Positions 8,254 through 17,275 of a stretch of DNA of 64,000 bases are shown here, piece by piece. Location of the stretch: contig NZ_NPDR01000001.1 of the NCBI RefSeq assembly GCF_002811765.1, positions 372,001-436,000 on the forward strand, in the 5' to 3' direction. Positions within the stretch are counted from its first letter, which is position 1; each line of letters opens with the position of its first letter. Source of the stretch: Leptospira saintgironsiae. GTDB taxonomy: Bacteria; Spirochaetota; Leptospiria; Leptospirales; Leptospiraceae. The position numbers were made by a program, and so were the translations under genes. Under the pieces are notes generated by a model. The model saw only the letters and a program-made list of their open reading frames with translations, searched no databases and had not been told where the DNA came from.

Positions 8254-10782
8254 CTATCCTTTCTTTTGGAATTTTTTCATCTTCACATAAATTTTAATTT
8301 CTTCAAAATCAATTCTATCCAATTCAACAAGGAAGGTTTCACCTAATGAATATTGTTTGGTATATTTTTTAGAATAGAATGTGAAGTCTGTCTCTGCTTG
8401 TAACTCACCTTCGTCAGTAAATTCTATCGCAGGGATGATTGCTTCGACTGGTGGATTATTCAATTCCACAAATGCAACTGCTGCTTTAAACCCTACAAGA
8501 GTTGCAGTAAATTCTTTGATGCCTGTTTTTTCTAAGAACCTACAAGCTTTGAGTTTATAATAATCCCTTTCCGAATCAGTAGCCTTTCTTTCCTCGTGAG
8601 AAGTATGAAGCCCCATTATTTTGATATCTTCCTCAGAATAAGGCTCTTCTTCAGAGAGTAGAATACTCTCTAAAACCCTATGGCAAACCAAGTCAGGATA
8701 ACGGCGGATTGGAGAAGTGAAATGACAATAGTCTTTGAAACCTAAACCCCAATGCCCCAGATATTCCCCTGAATAGTAAGCCTGCATAAAACTTCTTAAA
8801 AGAGAAATATTGAACAGTCGCTCTGAAGGGCTTCCTTCAATCACTTGCAAGACATGTCGAATGGATTCGTAGTTTGTATCATGAAGCTGAGCATTGACTC
8901 CATTCAAATTTAGGAATGAATTTAACATCTCCAGTTTTTCTACATCCATCGGTTCATGGACACGATATAGAGTGGGTCTTTCTTTTTTGCGAATATACTC
9001 TGCAACTTTGATGTTTGCAGATAGCATGAATTCTTCGATCAAGATATGCGCCTGCAGTCTATCCACAGGTCTGATCTCTACTACATTATGTTCTGAGTCA
9101 GTTACAACCTTATTCTCTTTCAGATTTAGGTCTACTCTTCCAGAGTTCAGCCTTCTCTTTCTAAGAATGTCAGCAAATTTCATCATTTGGAAGATCCAAT
9201 TTTTAGGATCTCCAGATTTGATCTCTTCTTCTGCTCGATTATAAGTGTATCTTTCTTCTACTTTGATTATGGACTTATAAAACTTAGCATGGAAGATTGT
9301 TCCACTCCAGTCCGCTTCCATCTCGACTGTGAATGCCAATCGATTCTTCTTAGCCACAAGACTACATAGATTTTCAGAAAGTTCAGGAGGAAGCATAGGA
9401 ACAACTCTACTTCCCAAATATACGGAAGTGGCTCTCGCATACGCTTCTATATCTAGATCAGAACCAGGTTGAACATAATGAGAAACATCTGCGATATGAA
9501 CGTAAAATCTGATCTTCTTGCCTTCGTCTATAAAGGAGATCGCGTCGTCAAAGTCCTTGGAATATTCTCCATCTATTGTGATGGATTTAAGTTCTCTTAA
9601 GTCAACTCTGGAGCTCCAATTATCCACTGTGGATTCGTCCACTTCATCAGGAAGTTCTTCCAATTTTACTTCTTCAGGATAGAGGATAGTATAATTGTAC
9701 TTCATAAGCATTCTCATCAGATCCGTGTCTTCTTTGGTATCCGATTCAAAACGAACAAAGTGGGCTTCGTATAGATTTTTTTCGTGATCAGAATCTTGCT
9801 TTAATGTTACGATCAAAACATCTCCTATATTGATCTCATCTTGCAGATCTTGGAGTAATGTTTTGCGGGGAAGGAAACCTTCTTTCAGATCTCCGTCCAT
9901 ATCTAAGAAGGTCCCGATTATAAATTTATAATCCTTCTCAGTGACCTTCATTCTATAAAGTTCACGACCTCTGCGGAGAACCGAGACAACTTCCCCTTCT
10001 AATTTTCCTTTGCGGCCAATACCTGTAGGAAGAATTTCCACAAGGTCACCTTGTATCGCAGAAGAAGTATACTGGCCCGGAACAAATACCTCAGTGCCAG
10101 TAGTCAGCTTTACAAAGCCATCTCCTTTTTTACTTAAAGAGATTGTTCCACTTAAGGTTTGGTTGGGGCGAACTATAATATTCTTTTTTTGGATCTCAAT
10201 CAGGCCTTCTTTTTCGAAAAATACTAAAACTTCTTCAGCGGAACGTTTTTGTTCCTGAGCTTCCCATTTTTCTCTTCTAAAACCTTTTTTCTGTCCTGCA
10301 TGAGCAACGAACTTAGAGTAAATCTCTTGCATAGAGAGAACCTTTCCGGCGTTAGAACGGAAAAATTTTAGAAGTTTTCTACCAGGTTCATTCTCTCTTT
10401 CCCAATCATGACTTCCTGATTTTCTATCGTAAAACTTGGGCTTTGATGCAGGAACATGAGATTCCTGTTTTGATTCTTTCTTAAACTTAGGAGCCTTAAA
10501 TTCTTTTTCTTTTTTAGGCGGAGAAGGGACCGAAGGTGGCGCTTGCGTTTTTACTTTTTTTTCTACAGGAAAAACTTCGAAGTTAGAAGAGCGAGAAGAC
10601 TTATGGTCTTTTTTCTTTTTAGCGACCTTCTCCTTTGCTTCTCTGATCTTTTTTCTTAATTCATTTTCTTCTGAGTCTTTTGAAACAGATCTCTTAGATC
10701 CTTTGTTGTTTTCACTATTATCTACGGTTTTTGTTTTTTTCTTTGTTTGTATTTGTTTAACTATTTTCTTTTTTTGTGTCAT
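8254..10782 (-). CDS. rnr: Ribonuclease R
   Basis: 842 residues. A processive 3'-5' exoribonuclease that degrades structured RNA. Order: a Lys-rich N-terminal extension of about 120 residues (QKKKIVKQIQTKKKTKT...), a winged-helix segment, cold-shock domains (GTISLSKKGDGFVKL), the RNB catalytic domain (SKDFDDAISF with the metal-binding Asp residues, YVHIADVSHYVQPGS, FTSPIRRYPDLVCHR) and a C-terminal S1 domain (ATLVGFKAAVAFVEL). The basic extension is longer than in E. coli. Its first codons overlap the tsaB stop by four bases, so rnr is translated from the tsaE-tsaB-rnr message. Confidence 0.93.
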   Translation of the reverse strand: MTQKKKIVKQIQTKKKTKTVDNSENNKGSKRSVSKDSEENELRKKIREAKEKVAKKKKDHKSSRSSNFEVFPVEKKVKTQAPPSVPSPPKKEKEFKAPKFKKESKQESHVPASKPKFYDRKSGSHDWERENEPGRKLLKFFRSNAGKVLSMQEIYSKFVAHAGQKKGFRREKWEAQEQKRSAEEVLVFFEKEGLIEIQKKNIIVRPNQTLSGTISLSKKGDGFVKLTTGTEVFVPGQYTSSAIQGDLVEILPTGIGRKGKLEGEVVSVLRRGRELYRMKVTEKDYKFIIGTFLDMDGDLKEGFLPRKTLLQDLQDEINIGDVLIVTLKQDSDHEKNLYEAHFVRFESDTKEDTDLMRMLMKYNYTILYPEEVKLEELPDEVDESTVDNWSSRVDLRELKSITIDGEYSKDFDDAISFIDEGKKIRFYVHIADVSHYVQPGSDLDIEAYARATSVYLGSRVVPMLPPELSENLCSLVAKKNRLAFTVEMEADWSGTIFHAKFYKSIIKVEERYTYNRAEEEIKSGDPKNWIFQMMKFADILRKRRLNSGRVDLNLKENKVVTDSEHNVVEIRPVDRLQAHILIEEFMLSANIKVAEYIRKKERPTLYRVHEPMDVEKLEMLNSFLNLNGVNAQLHDTNYESIRHVLQVIEGSPSERLFNISLLRSFMQAYYSGEYLGHWGLGFKDYCHFTSPIRRYPDLVCHRVLESILLSEEEPYSEEDIKIMGLHTSHEERKATDSERDYYKLKACRFLEKTGIKEFTATLVGFKAAVAFVELNNPPVEAIIPAIEFTDEGELQAETDFTFYSKKYTKQYSLGETFLVELDRIDFEEIKIYVKMKKFQKKG

Positions 10783-11468
10783 GTATAATATACCTTAGGC
10801 TTATCATCAGCATAAGTTCCTCTCAGATAGTTCGGAACCAATTGTAAATACGAATGATCTTCTGGCTTAGATAACGCCTTTTTGATCTCACTGGACTTTT
10901 CCAATATACTTGCTTCCGGCGAAGGAAGATTTTCTTTCATATTTGTTCCCGCAAAAAATTCGGGAGAGTCGCTGAACTTAATTCCGGTAAGATAAGAGCC
11001 TATCCTATCCTCCGGGATGGTTTCCGGAATCAAATCCGGAGCAATGTCTATAGTTCCCCAGTAACCTCTGGAGTCCCTTAGACCGAAATATACTTTTCCT
11101 TGTTTCGCTTCTATTCCTACACAAACGGGAGATTCTGATTCCGCATAATATTGGCAGGAGTACAATTCTAAACTATCAATTCCCAAAACCGGAATATTCC
11201 AGATCTGCGAAAAATTACGAGCAGTTGCCACTGAGATCCTGATCCCAGTAAAGGATCCTGGGCCAGTAGCAGTTACTATTATATCAGGTTTTTCCCAATT
11301 AGAAACCTTCAAACAATTGGAAATTTCCTTAATGAGTAATAGGGAAGATTCTCTATTATGCAATTCTTTGTGCTCGGAAAGTTTTTCTAGTTTGCCATCT
11401 TCCGTTTTAAGATAACAGCCCACTAAGATCCAAGAGTTGGTAGCATCGAAGAATAATATTTTTGTCAT
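10779..11468 (-). CDS. tsaB: tRNA threonylcarbamoyladenosine (t6A) biosynthesis protein TsaB
   Basis: 229 residues. An ASKHA-fold partner of TsaD in the t6A37 tRNA modification complex. The N-terminus KILFFDATNSWILVG and the signature TATGPGSFTGIRISVATAR are diagnostic, followed by PVLGIDSLELYSCQY. It overlaps tsaE upstream and rnr downstream by four bases each. TsaD itself is not in the window. Confidence 0.88.
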   Translation of the reverse strand: MTKILFFDATNSWILVGCYLKTEDGKLEKLSEHKELHNRESSLLLIKEISNCLKVSNWEKPDIIVTATGPGSFTGIRISVATARNFSQIWNIPVLGIDSLELYSCQYYAESESPVCVGIEAKQGKVYFGLRDSRGYWGTIDIAPDLIPETIPEDRIGSYLTGIKFSDSPEFFAGTNMKENLPSPEASILEKSSEIKKALSKPEDHSYLQLVPNYLRGTYADDKPKVYYT

Positions 11469-12025
11469 AGTGCTTTCTCAGACTTCAGGAAGGACGTAAT
11501 CTGCTGATCAGAACTGCTCCATTCTTCTCCCAAAAACTCAATCTGCAAATTTCTAATGTCTTCGTCTGCTTCTTCCAAATCGATTTTGATTCGGAATTTT
11601 CTGTCTTTAAATTCAGGTTCTGCTTTTTCCCACCATTCTATCAGTGAAATCCCTCTGCCGTTCCAATATTCTTCAAACCCAAGATCTGGAATTTCTTCGG
11701 AAGAACCGATCCGATAAAGATCAAAATGAAAAATCTCTAATGGATCTCCCAATTGGTTTTGGATCTCTTGAAACGGATACTCATTCATAAAAGTGTAAGT
11801 AGGAGAATTTACAAAGAGTTTGGACTTATCCAATCCAGGTTTCAATTCATCCAGTAGAGCTTTTACAAGTTTAGAAACGAAAGTGGTTTTGCCTGAACCC
11901 ATTTTTCCGGAAAGAAGAACTAAGGGAAATTTTCCTTCTTTCCAGACAGCCGCAAGGATTCCTGCAAGTTTCGAGACAGGTAGATCGATAGAATCTAAGG
12001 TAAGATTTTCAAACCGTCCTAACAT
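11465..12025 (-). CDS. tsaE: tRNA t6A biosynthesis ATPase TsaE
   Basis: 186 residues. P-loop ATPase that supports the TsaBD complex. Walker A is SGKMGSGKTTFVSKL; the switch region SPTYTFMNEYP and the HFDLYRIGSSEEIPDLGFEEYW segment are typical of the family. The C-terminus is longer than in E. coli TsaE. It sits eight bases downstream of hslO and overlaps tsaB. Confidence 0.9.
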   Translation of the reverse strand: MLGRFENLTLDSIDLPVSKLAGILAAVWKEGKFPLVLLSGKMGSGKTTFVSKLVKALLDELKPGLDKSKLFVNSPTYTFMNEYPFQEIQNQLGDPLEIFHFDLYRIGSSEEIPDLGFEEYWNGRGISLIEWWEKAEPEFKDRKFRIKIDLEEADEDIRNLQIEFLGEEWSSSDQQITSFLKSEKAL

Positions 12026-12033
12026 TCTATTAC

Positions 12034-12891
12034 TTAAAATAACTCTAAGACCTCTGCCTTTGGAAATCTATAGATGGAATTACAAAATTCGCAAGTGACT
12101 TCGATCTGTCCTTGCTCTTCTGCGATATCCATTGCTTCTTCTTTTCCTAAATTTTGGATCAGTTCTTTGATCTTCTCTTCAGAACAATCACATCTATATT
12201 CAGGTCTTCCTGTTGCCAAGATCTCGAATTTTGTATTCCAAGAAGATTGCAAAATTTCTAATGCTTGAGAAACAGTTCCTTCGTAAACTTTGGATTTTTC
12301 TTCTTCTAATTTTCCGGCTAATTCTCTAACTGCATCTATATGCTCCGGTCTTGCTTCCGGCAATGCTTGTAAGAATAAACCTTTGATCCTCCAATGCAAA
12401 CCTTCTAATTTAATATAAGCCACTAAAAAGGAAGGAACCTGCTCAGAGTCTCTCAAATAGTTTTCAATATTTGATTCGAAACTTTGGTTTCTAAAAGGAA
12501 CAATGGATTGATAAATACATTCTCCGTCTTTCCAACGGAATACTTTTAAAATTCCTAAATTTTCCTCTGAGATCTGTCCTGATTCTATATCTTCTTCGGG
12601 ACGATGTCTTAGAGTTGCCTTTAGTTTTCCATCACGAGTGCTATAAGCTAAAACTGAATGAATCTCAGTGTCATCATAAAAGCGGATTTGAACACTTACC
12701 TTTGTGTCATCTTTTACTAGATCCGCTAAGAAGAAGGCGGCAAGCATCGTCCTTGCCAGAAGCTCCGTACCTGCATCATCGAAACCGTGTAAGTTAGACG
12801 CTGCGGTTACTGCGTAGGAAATTTCGGCTGAGGAAAAACGAAAGTGAACGTCGGGAAGAATCCCATACTGGTATATGTCGTGATTTTCCAT
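12034..12891 (-). CDS. hslO: Redox-regulated chaperone Hsp33
   Basis: 285 residues. A holdase activated by oxidation. The C-terminal zinc-binding switch is intact: a CDC motif at about residue 236 and CEFC near residue 268, giving the CxC...CxxC set. The N-terminal domain shows TAASNLHGFDDAGTELLARTML, the usual Hsp33 opening. First gene of the minus-strand hslO-tsaE-tsaB-rnr unit; its promoter must lie in the 171-base gap shared with the divergent GH42 gene. Confidence 0.9.
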   Translation of the reverse strand: MENHDIYQYGILPDVHFRFSSAEISYAVTAASNLHGFDDAGTELLARTMLAAFFLADLVKDDTKVSVQIRFYDDTEIHSVLAYSTRDGKLKATLRHRPEEDIESGQISEENLGILKVFRWKDGECIYQSIVPFRNQSFESNIENYLRDSEQVPSFLVAYIKLEGLHWRIKGLFLQALPEARPEHIDAVRELAGKLEEEKSKVYEGTVSQALEILQSSWNTKFEILATGRPEYRCDCSEEKIKELIQNLGKEEAMDIAEEQGQIEVTCEFCNSIYRFPKAEVLELF

Positions 12892-13062
12892 GCAATGTTT
12901 GGATTCCCGACCTTGTAGGACGAGGTTCTATCTATTCTCCCTGAATCGTATCGAAAAGACAGTATTTTTTCCGAATTTCGATGGGATTTACCGGTTTTCT
13001 TTCTGGAAAGATCTTCCCTCAAGAGAAACATCGTCTCTACCTTTTTAACATGCGAGGACCGA

Positions 13063-15042
13063 ATGATTTTCGGAGCTGATTATTATCCTGAACAATGGAC
13101 TCCCAAAGATTGGGAAGAAGATATTCGGATCATGAAAGACATGGGATTGACCAGAGTCCGTCTCGCAGAATTTTCTTGGGCCTTAGTTGAACCTAAAGAA
13201 GGCAAATTTGATTTTTCTTTTTGGAAGAAGATGTTGGATCTCTTTCATAAACATAAAATGGATGTGATCCTAGGAACTCCAACAGCCACATTTCCTCCAT
13301 GGCTTGCTAAAAAATATCCTGACGTTCTTCAAGTGAGAGATGGGGTTTTAAGAAATATAGGAACAAGAAGACAGGCATGTTTTTCTTCTCCAAATTATAG
13401 GAAAGCAGTAGTTCGGGTTGTTACTAAGATGGCCCAAACATTAGGAGATCATCCTGCTGTAATCGGTTGGCAAATAGATAATGAGATCGGTCATGAAGGA
13501 TCAGATATTGATCATTCGGAAACTTCTCTCAAAACATTTCGTCTTTGGCTGAAATCTAAATACAAAACGATCCAAAATCTAAATGATACTTGGGGAAATA
13601 TTTTCTGGGGAGTGATCTTCAATGATTGGAATGAGATCCCACTACCAGGGCCTCATGTGAGTGCAGGATTTAATCCTTCTATGATCCAAGACTTTTACAG
13701 ATTTCATTCGGATACGATTGCGGATTTCGTAAAATTACAATCTGATATTGTGAGAAAATTTTCTCCCAATAGAAAACTTACTACGAACTTATATCCGAGT
13801 CCTTTTCTCCCTGTGATAGATATGAGCGAATTATTCACTCACTTAGATTACGTTTCTTGGGATAATTATCCTACTTGGGGAGACCAAGAAGAACCTTTCC
13901 CTCATCCATTTATCTCTGCAATGCATCAATACAATCGAGGATTAAAGGATCTTCCTTTTACTGTGATGGAACAAATTTCAGGATTCCAAGGACATGATAC
14001 TTTAGGTTATCTTCCTGCTCCAGGTCAGATCCAACTTTGGATGAAACAAGCGATCATCCAAGGTGCAGAACAAATTGTATTTTTCAGATATAGAACTGCA
14101 AGATTCGGACAAGAACAACTTTGTTATGGAATTCTAGATCACGACAAATCGCTTACTGATAGATACTTAGAATTGCAAAAAGGGATCTCCGAAATTTTGC
14201 CTGAAGCCAAGGATTTTGCTTCTGAACATTTTCCTGCAGATGTTGCTGTTCTTCATGATATAGAGAATGCAAGGAATTTCAAACACCAACCAATCTCTTC
14301 CGGTTTAAAACATAGTCCTGTGCCATTCGCGCAAGTTGGTTATGATATTGAGATGGCCACTTGGTTTGCAGGTTTGAATATTCTAAACGTAAACACTCAT
14401 TTCCTACCGATCTCAAAGACTGACTTCTCCAAATATAAAGTATTGGTCCTTCCCCTTTATGCAATGGTAGATGATTCTATTGTTAAAAAAATAGAGCAAT
14501 TCGTTAGAGAAGGAGGTGTTTTAGTTTTAGGGTACAGATCAGGGTTGAAGGACAAAAACTCTTGGATGTTGGATTCACAGGTGCCTGGCCCATTCTCCGA
14601 AATGGCTGGGGTCAAAGTGAGAAAGTTTGAAGCAGTTGGAAATCGAAACGTTAAGTTCCAATTCAGGGTATTACCAGGGACCTGCTCTAAAATTTGTGAG
14701 ATCTTAGAACCTAGTACTGCCAAAGTTTGGGCAAGATATTCTGATAATAAGAAATTTTATAAAGGAAAACCTGTCATAACTTGTAATCGATTTGGAAAAG
14801 GATCTGTCGTATACGTTGGAGCGAGTCTGAGTCCGATCTCGTTTATGCTATTATATAGAAGAATCTTAAAAATGGCAGGCATACCTTTTACTTTTTACGG
14901 CCCAACAGTTGAGCGCAGTTTTAGAAAAGGAAAGTCCAAAGACTACGAAATTTTTATCAATCATTCCGGTAAGAAGGCTCTTGCCGGTTTCAAGCTACTC
15001 AAACCATACGAGGTGAGGATCCTGCCTAAAACGAAAAAATGA
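13063..15042 (+). CDS. GH42 family beta-galactosidase
   Basis: 659 residues, full length for glycoside hydrolase family 42. N-terminal TIM barrel starting GADYYPEQWTPKDWEEDI, with the acid/base Glu in WQIDNEIGHEG (about residue 141) and the nucleophile Glu in FTVMEQISG (about residue 303). A trimerisation/Rossmann-like domain (KVLVLPLYAMVDDSIV) and a small C-terminal beta domain follow. No signal peptide, so cytoplasmic. No sugar transporter adjoins it. Its stop overlaps the next gene by four bases (ATGA). Confidence 0.9.
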   Translation: MIFGADYYPEQWTPKDWEEDIRIMKDMGLTRVRLAEFSWALVEPKEGKFDFSFWKKMLDLFHKHKMDVILGTPTATFPPWLAKKYPDVLQVRDGVLRNIGTRRQACFSSPNYRKAVVRVVTKMAQTLGDHPAVIGWQIDNEIGHEGSDIDHSETSLKTFRLWLKSKYKTIQNLNDTWGNIFWGVIFNDWNEIPLPGPHVSAGFNPSMIQDFYRFHSDTIADFVKLQSDIVRKFSPNRKLTTNLYPSPFLPVIDMSELFTHLDYVSWDNYPTWGDQEEPFPHPFISAMHQYNRGLKDLPFTVMEQISGFQGHDTLGYLPAPGQIQLWMKQAIIQGAEQIVFFRYRTARFGQEQLCYGILDHDKSLTDRYLELQKGISEILPEAKDFASEHFPADVAVLHDIENARNFKHQPISSGLKHSPVPFAQVGYDIEMATWFAGLNILNVNTHFLPISKTDFSKYKVLVLPLYAMVDDSIVKKIEQFVREGGVLVLGYRSGLKDKNSWMLDSQVPGPFSEMAGVKVRKFEAVGNRNVKFQFRVLPGTCSKICEILEPSTAKVWARYSDNKKFYKGKPVITCNRFGKGSVVYVGASLSPISFMLLYRRILKMAGIPFTFYGPTVERSFRKGKSKDYEIFINHSGKKALAGFKLLKPYEVRILPKTKK

Positions 15043-15989
15043 AGCTGAATGAAGTTAAAGAATTAAACAAACTCTTACAGAATCATTCGAATGGAAGAAA
15101 CAAGGAAAATTCCGTTTATGTGGATAACCTTCATACTTCATTCGTTGAGTTCGAAGAAAAGTTTATTCTACCTTCTACTTCTGTTTTCGAAATAGAGTTT
15201 AACGCTGCAGAAAATTTTTTAAAATCTATTCTGCAATACGCTCCTGAGTTAGTTGCAGATTCTTTTGTTCTTCCCGAACCCAGGCCTAAAAGAGATATTG
15301 ATCGTTTATTTCTGATCAAACCGTTTTATACCGAAGGAGAAATGTTCAGAGAAAATTCTCCAGAAGTATGGAGAGAAAAACTTCCCCCATTTGCTATCAT
15401 TACTAGTTTTCATGTAATGCATCTGGGTGGAGCACCCAAGGAAGATATTTACGCGCAAGCTTCTCAGGGAAAAACTATGTCCGTTTATACAAACAGAGCT
15501 TACTTTTCTTCTCGGGTAATTCCTTTGGATTCTCTTACAGTCTTAGAAGATGCGGTGATAGACTTCACTGCTAAAAAGTACCAAGAGTCAGACTTCATGG
15601 TCCAGATCTCCACAGATACGTTCGAAGGAGTTAGGCATACATATTCCGAAATTTTTGACGAAGTGGATTATTCTAAGCAAGTAAGCTTTATCCATGAGTC
15701 TCTCGGGATCACTCCTGCAGATTGGACTCTTGGAAAAATTTTCGCTCCTTTAGCGGTGGAATACCTTACATTGACCGCCAGATTTCTGGATCCTTCTTTA
15801 GATAGGATCGCAAAGGATTTTAATTCATTTCACCAAGTTGTTGATCTTTTGTTAAGACCAGGCAGCATGACCTTAGAAGAATCTGCCCGAAATTCATTCT
15901 TCTCATGGCTCCGATCTCATAAGTCGGAGAGGATCATTTCCCCTTCAGGAAACATGACCTGGAAAATTTTGAGGGCAGAAAGGACATAA
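15039..15989 (+). CDS. Conserved protein of unknown function coupled to the GH42 gene
   Basis: 316 residues; I do not recognise a family. No signal peptide and no transmembrane segments; a soluble mixed alpha/beta protein is likely. Visible features are a central stretch (PPFAIITSFHVMHLGGAPKEDIYAQASQGKTMSVYTNRAYFSS with several His and aromatic residues) and a helical C-terminus ending SGNMTWKILRAERT. It starts at ATG within the GH42 stop region and is followed after eight bases by the inositol-monophosphatase-like gene, so all three are probably co-transcribed. Confidence 0.7.
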   Translation: MKLNEVKELNKLLQNHSNGRNKENSVYVDNLHTSFVEFEEKFILPSTSVFEIEFNAAENFLKSILQYAPELVADSFVLPEPRPKRDIDRLFLIKPFYTEGEMFRENSPEVWREKLPPFAIITSFHVMHLGGAPKEDIYAQASQGKTMSVYTNRAYFSSRVIPLDSLTVLEDAVIDFTAKKYQESDFMVQISTDTFEGVRHTYSEIFDEVDYSKQVSFIHESLGITPADWTLGKIFAPLAVEYLTLTARFLDPSLDRIAKDFNSFHQVVDLLLRPGSMTLEESARNSFFSWLRSHKSERIISPSGNMTWKILRAERT

Positions 15990-15997
15990 GCCCGAAC

Positions 15998-16843
15998 ATG
16001 GAATCCTTAGCACCTCCCATAGATTTCCCTCTTGAAGAAGTGAAGAAGAGAGTGAAATCAGTCCAATCCGTATCCGGGCTTATACTGGAATCCGCTCGTA
16101 AACTCCAAAAAGAGATCCGTGTATTCGGGATCGTAAGCGACTCCGAAGAGAAAGAACGTATTCATAAAGCCGACGAATTGATGGGAAAATTCCTGATCGA
16201 TTTTATCCGACAAAACTTTCCAAACGACTCAATCATCTCAGAAGATTATTTCAAACATGACGGAAGCAATTCTTTCCGTTGGGTTCTGGACCCGATTGAT
16301 GGATCCATGAACTTTGTAAGAGGGATCCCTCTTTATTGTGTGTCTGTCGGTTTAGAACATAGAGAAACTCCAGTCGCTGGTGTCGTATTCGCACCTGAGC
16401 TGGACACACGTTACTCTGCAATCTTAAGCCAGGGTGCATTCAAGAACGGACTCAGAATTGATGTCTCTAATACAGATGCACTTGCAAGATCTCTTTTGGT
16501 ATCCAGCTTTCCTACAAACAGAAAGGAAATTTTGAATGAGGTCATTTCCGACATCACTGCATTTATCAGTTGCGGTAGATCCATGAGAAGGACTGGATCT
16601 TTTGTTTTAGATACTTGTTGGGTGGCAGAAGGTGTGCTCGACGGAATCTGGGAGAAGGGCGTAAAACTTTGGGATACAGTAGCAAGCTCGGTGATCTTAA
16701 CAGAAGCTGGCGGCAAACTCACTGACTTTCAAGGGAAACACTTCTTATCCGGTCAGGCAGAAGTAGTAGCTTCTAATGGAAGGATCCATAAGCAGATCAT
16801 CGACATTCTTAGAAATGTTCGACTCTCTATCGGACGAAATTAA
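15998..16843 (+). CDS. Inositol monophosphatase family phosphatase
   Basis: 281 residues. Mg-dependent phosphatase fold with both family signatures: WVLDPIDGSMNFVRGIP (metal-binding Asp residues) and GVKLWDTVASSVILTEAGG. The upstream SIISEDY supplies the usual acidic ligand. Substrate could be inositol-1-phosphate, another sugar phosphate, or 3'-phosphoadenosine phosphate; the sequence does not decide. Last gene of the plus-strand unit with GH42; a bidirectional hairpin follows. Confidence 0.85.
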   Translation: MESLAPPIDFPLEEVKKRVKSVQSVSGLILESARKLQKEIRVFGIVSDSEEKERIHKADELMGKFLIDFIRQNFPNDSIISEDYFKHDGSNSFRWVLDPIDGSMNFVRGIPLYCVSVGLEHRETPVAGVVFAPELDTRYSAILSQGAFKNGLRIDVSNTDALARSLLVSSFPTNRKEILNEVISDITAFISCGRSMRRTGSFVLDTCWVAEGVLDGIWEKGVKLWDTVASSVILTEAGGKLTDFQGKHFLSGQAEVVASNGRIHKQIIDILRNVRLSIGRN

Positions 16844-16854
16844 GTAGAAAGGAA

Positions 16855-16878
16855 CGGCGAGTAGAAACCTTCTCGCCG
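16855..16878. terminator. Hairpin between convergent genes
   Basis: CGGCGAG at 16855-16861 pairs perfectly with CTCGCCG at 16872-16878 around a 10-base loop, in the gap between the phosphatase gene and the convergent cytochrome gene. There is no strong T-run, so it is a weak or factor-assisted terminator by position. Confidence 0.5.
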
Positions 16879-16890
16879 AAGCTAAACTTC

Positions 16891-17265
16891 TTACTGTTTC
16901 AAAAACTCTTCTAAAGATTTTATCTGAGCTTCAGTAAAATTAAATCGGGTCATTGCAGTACTCTGGCGCTTAGGAACGTATCCTGGAGGATATTCTCCTC
17001 TCATTCTAGCTTCCAATAATTCATAAGAAGAATTTGCCACAGACGGCCCAACAGCCCCATCCAGTTTTGGATTTGCATTATGACAAGCCAAACAGTTTGC
17101 CATGTACAATCCTCTACCAGCTTCTGCTTCCGGAGAAAGCGGTTTAGATTCTTTACAGAAAGAGAATACCGCCGCAAAAAATACTAAGAGTAGAAAGCTA
17201 AAAAAAGAAAGGCGGTGATTACCGCCCTTCTCGCTTCCACTCCGATTGATTTGGAATGGATTCAT
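16891..17265 (-). CDS. Small c-type cytochrome, membrane-anchored
   Basis: 124 residues. A hydrophobic N-terminal segment (SFFSFLLLVFFAAVFSFC) may be a signal anchor or a relaxed spirochaetal lipobox. The mature part has a single haem site, CLACH, preceded by GRGLYMANC, and a candidate distal Met ligand in STAMTRFNFTEAQIKSLEEFL, so a monohaem class I cytochrome. It begins ten bases after the stop of the upstream membrane protein. The pair matches the two halves of PuuD-type proteins. Confidence 0.8.
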   Translation of the reverse strand: MNPFQINRSGSEKGGNHRLSFFSFLLLVFFAAVFSFCKESKPLSPEAEAGRGLYMANCLACHNANPKLDGAVGPSVANSSYELLEARMRGEYPPGYVPKRQSTAMTRFNFTEAQIKSLEEFLKQ

Positions 17266-17275
17266 TCAATATTCC

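Noticed and set aside
12807..13031. A 74-codon minus-strand open frame upstream of hslO
   Set aside because: It runs into hslO in another frame, has no SD and covers the likely divergent promoter region.
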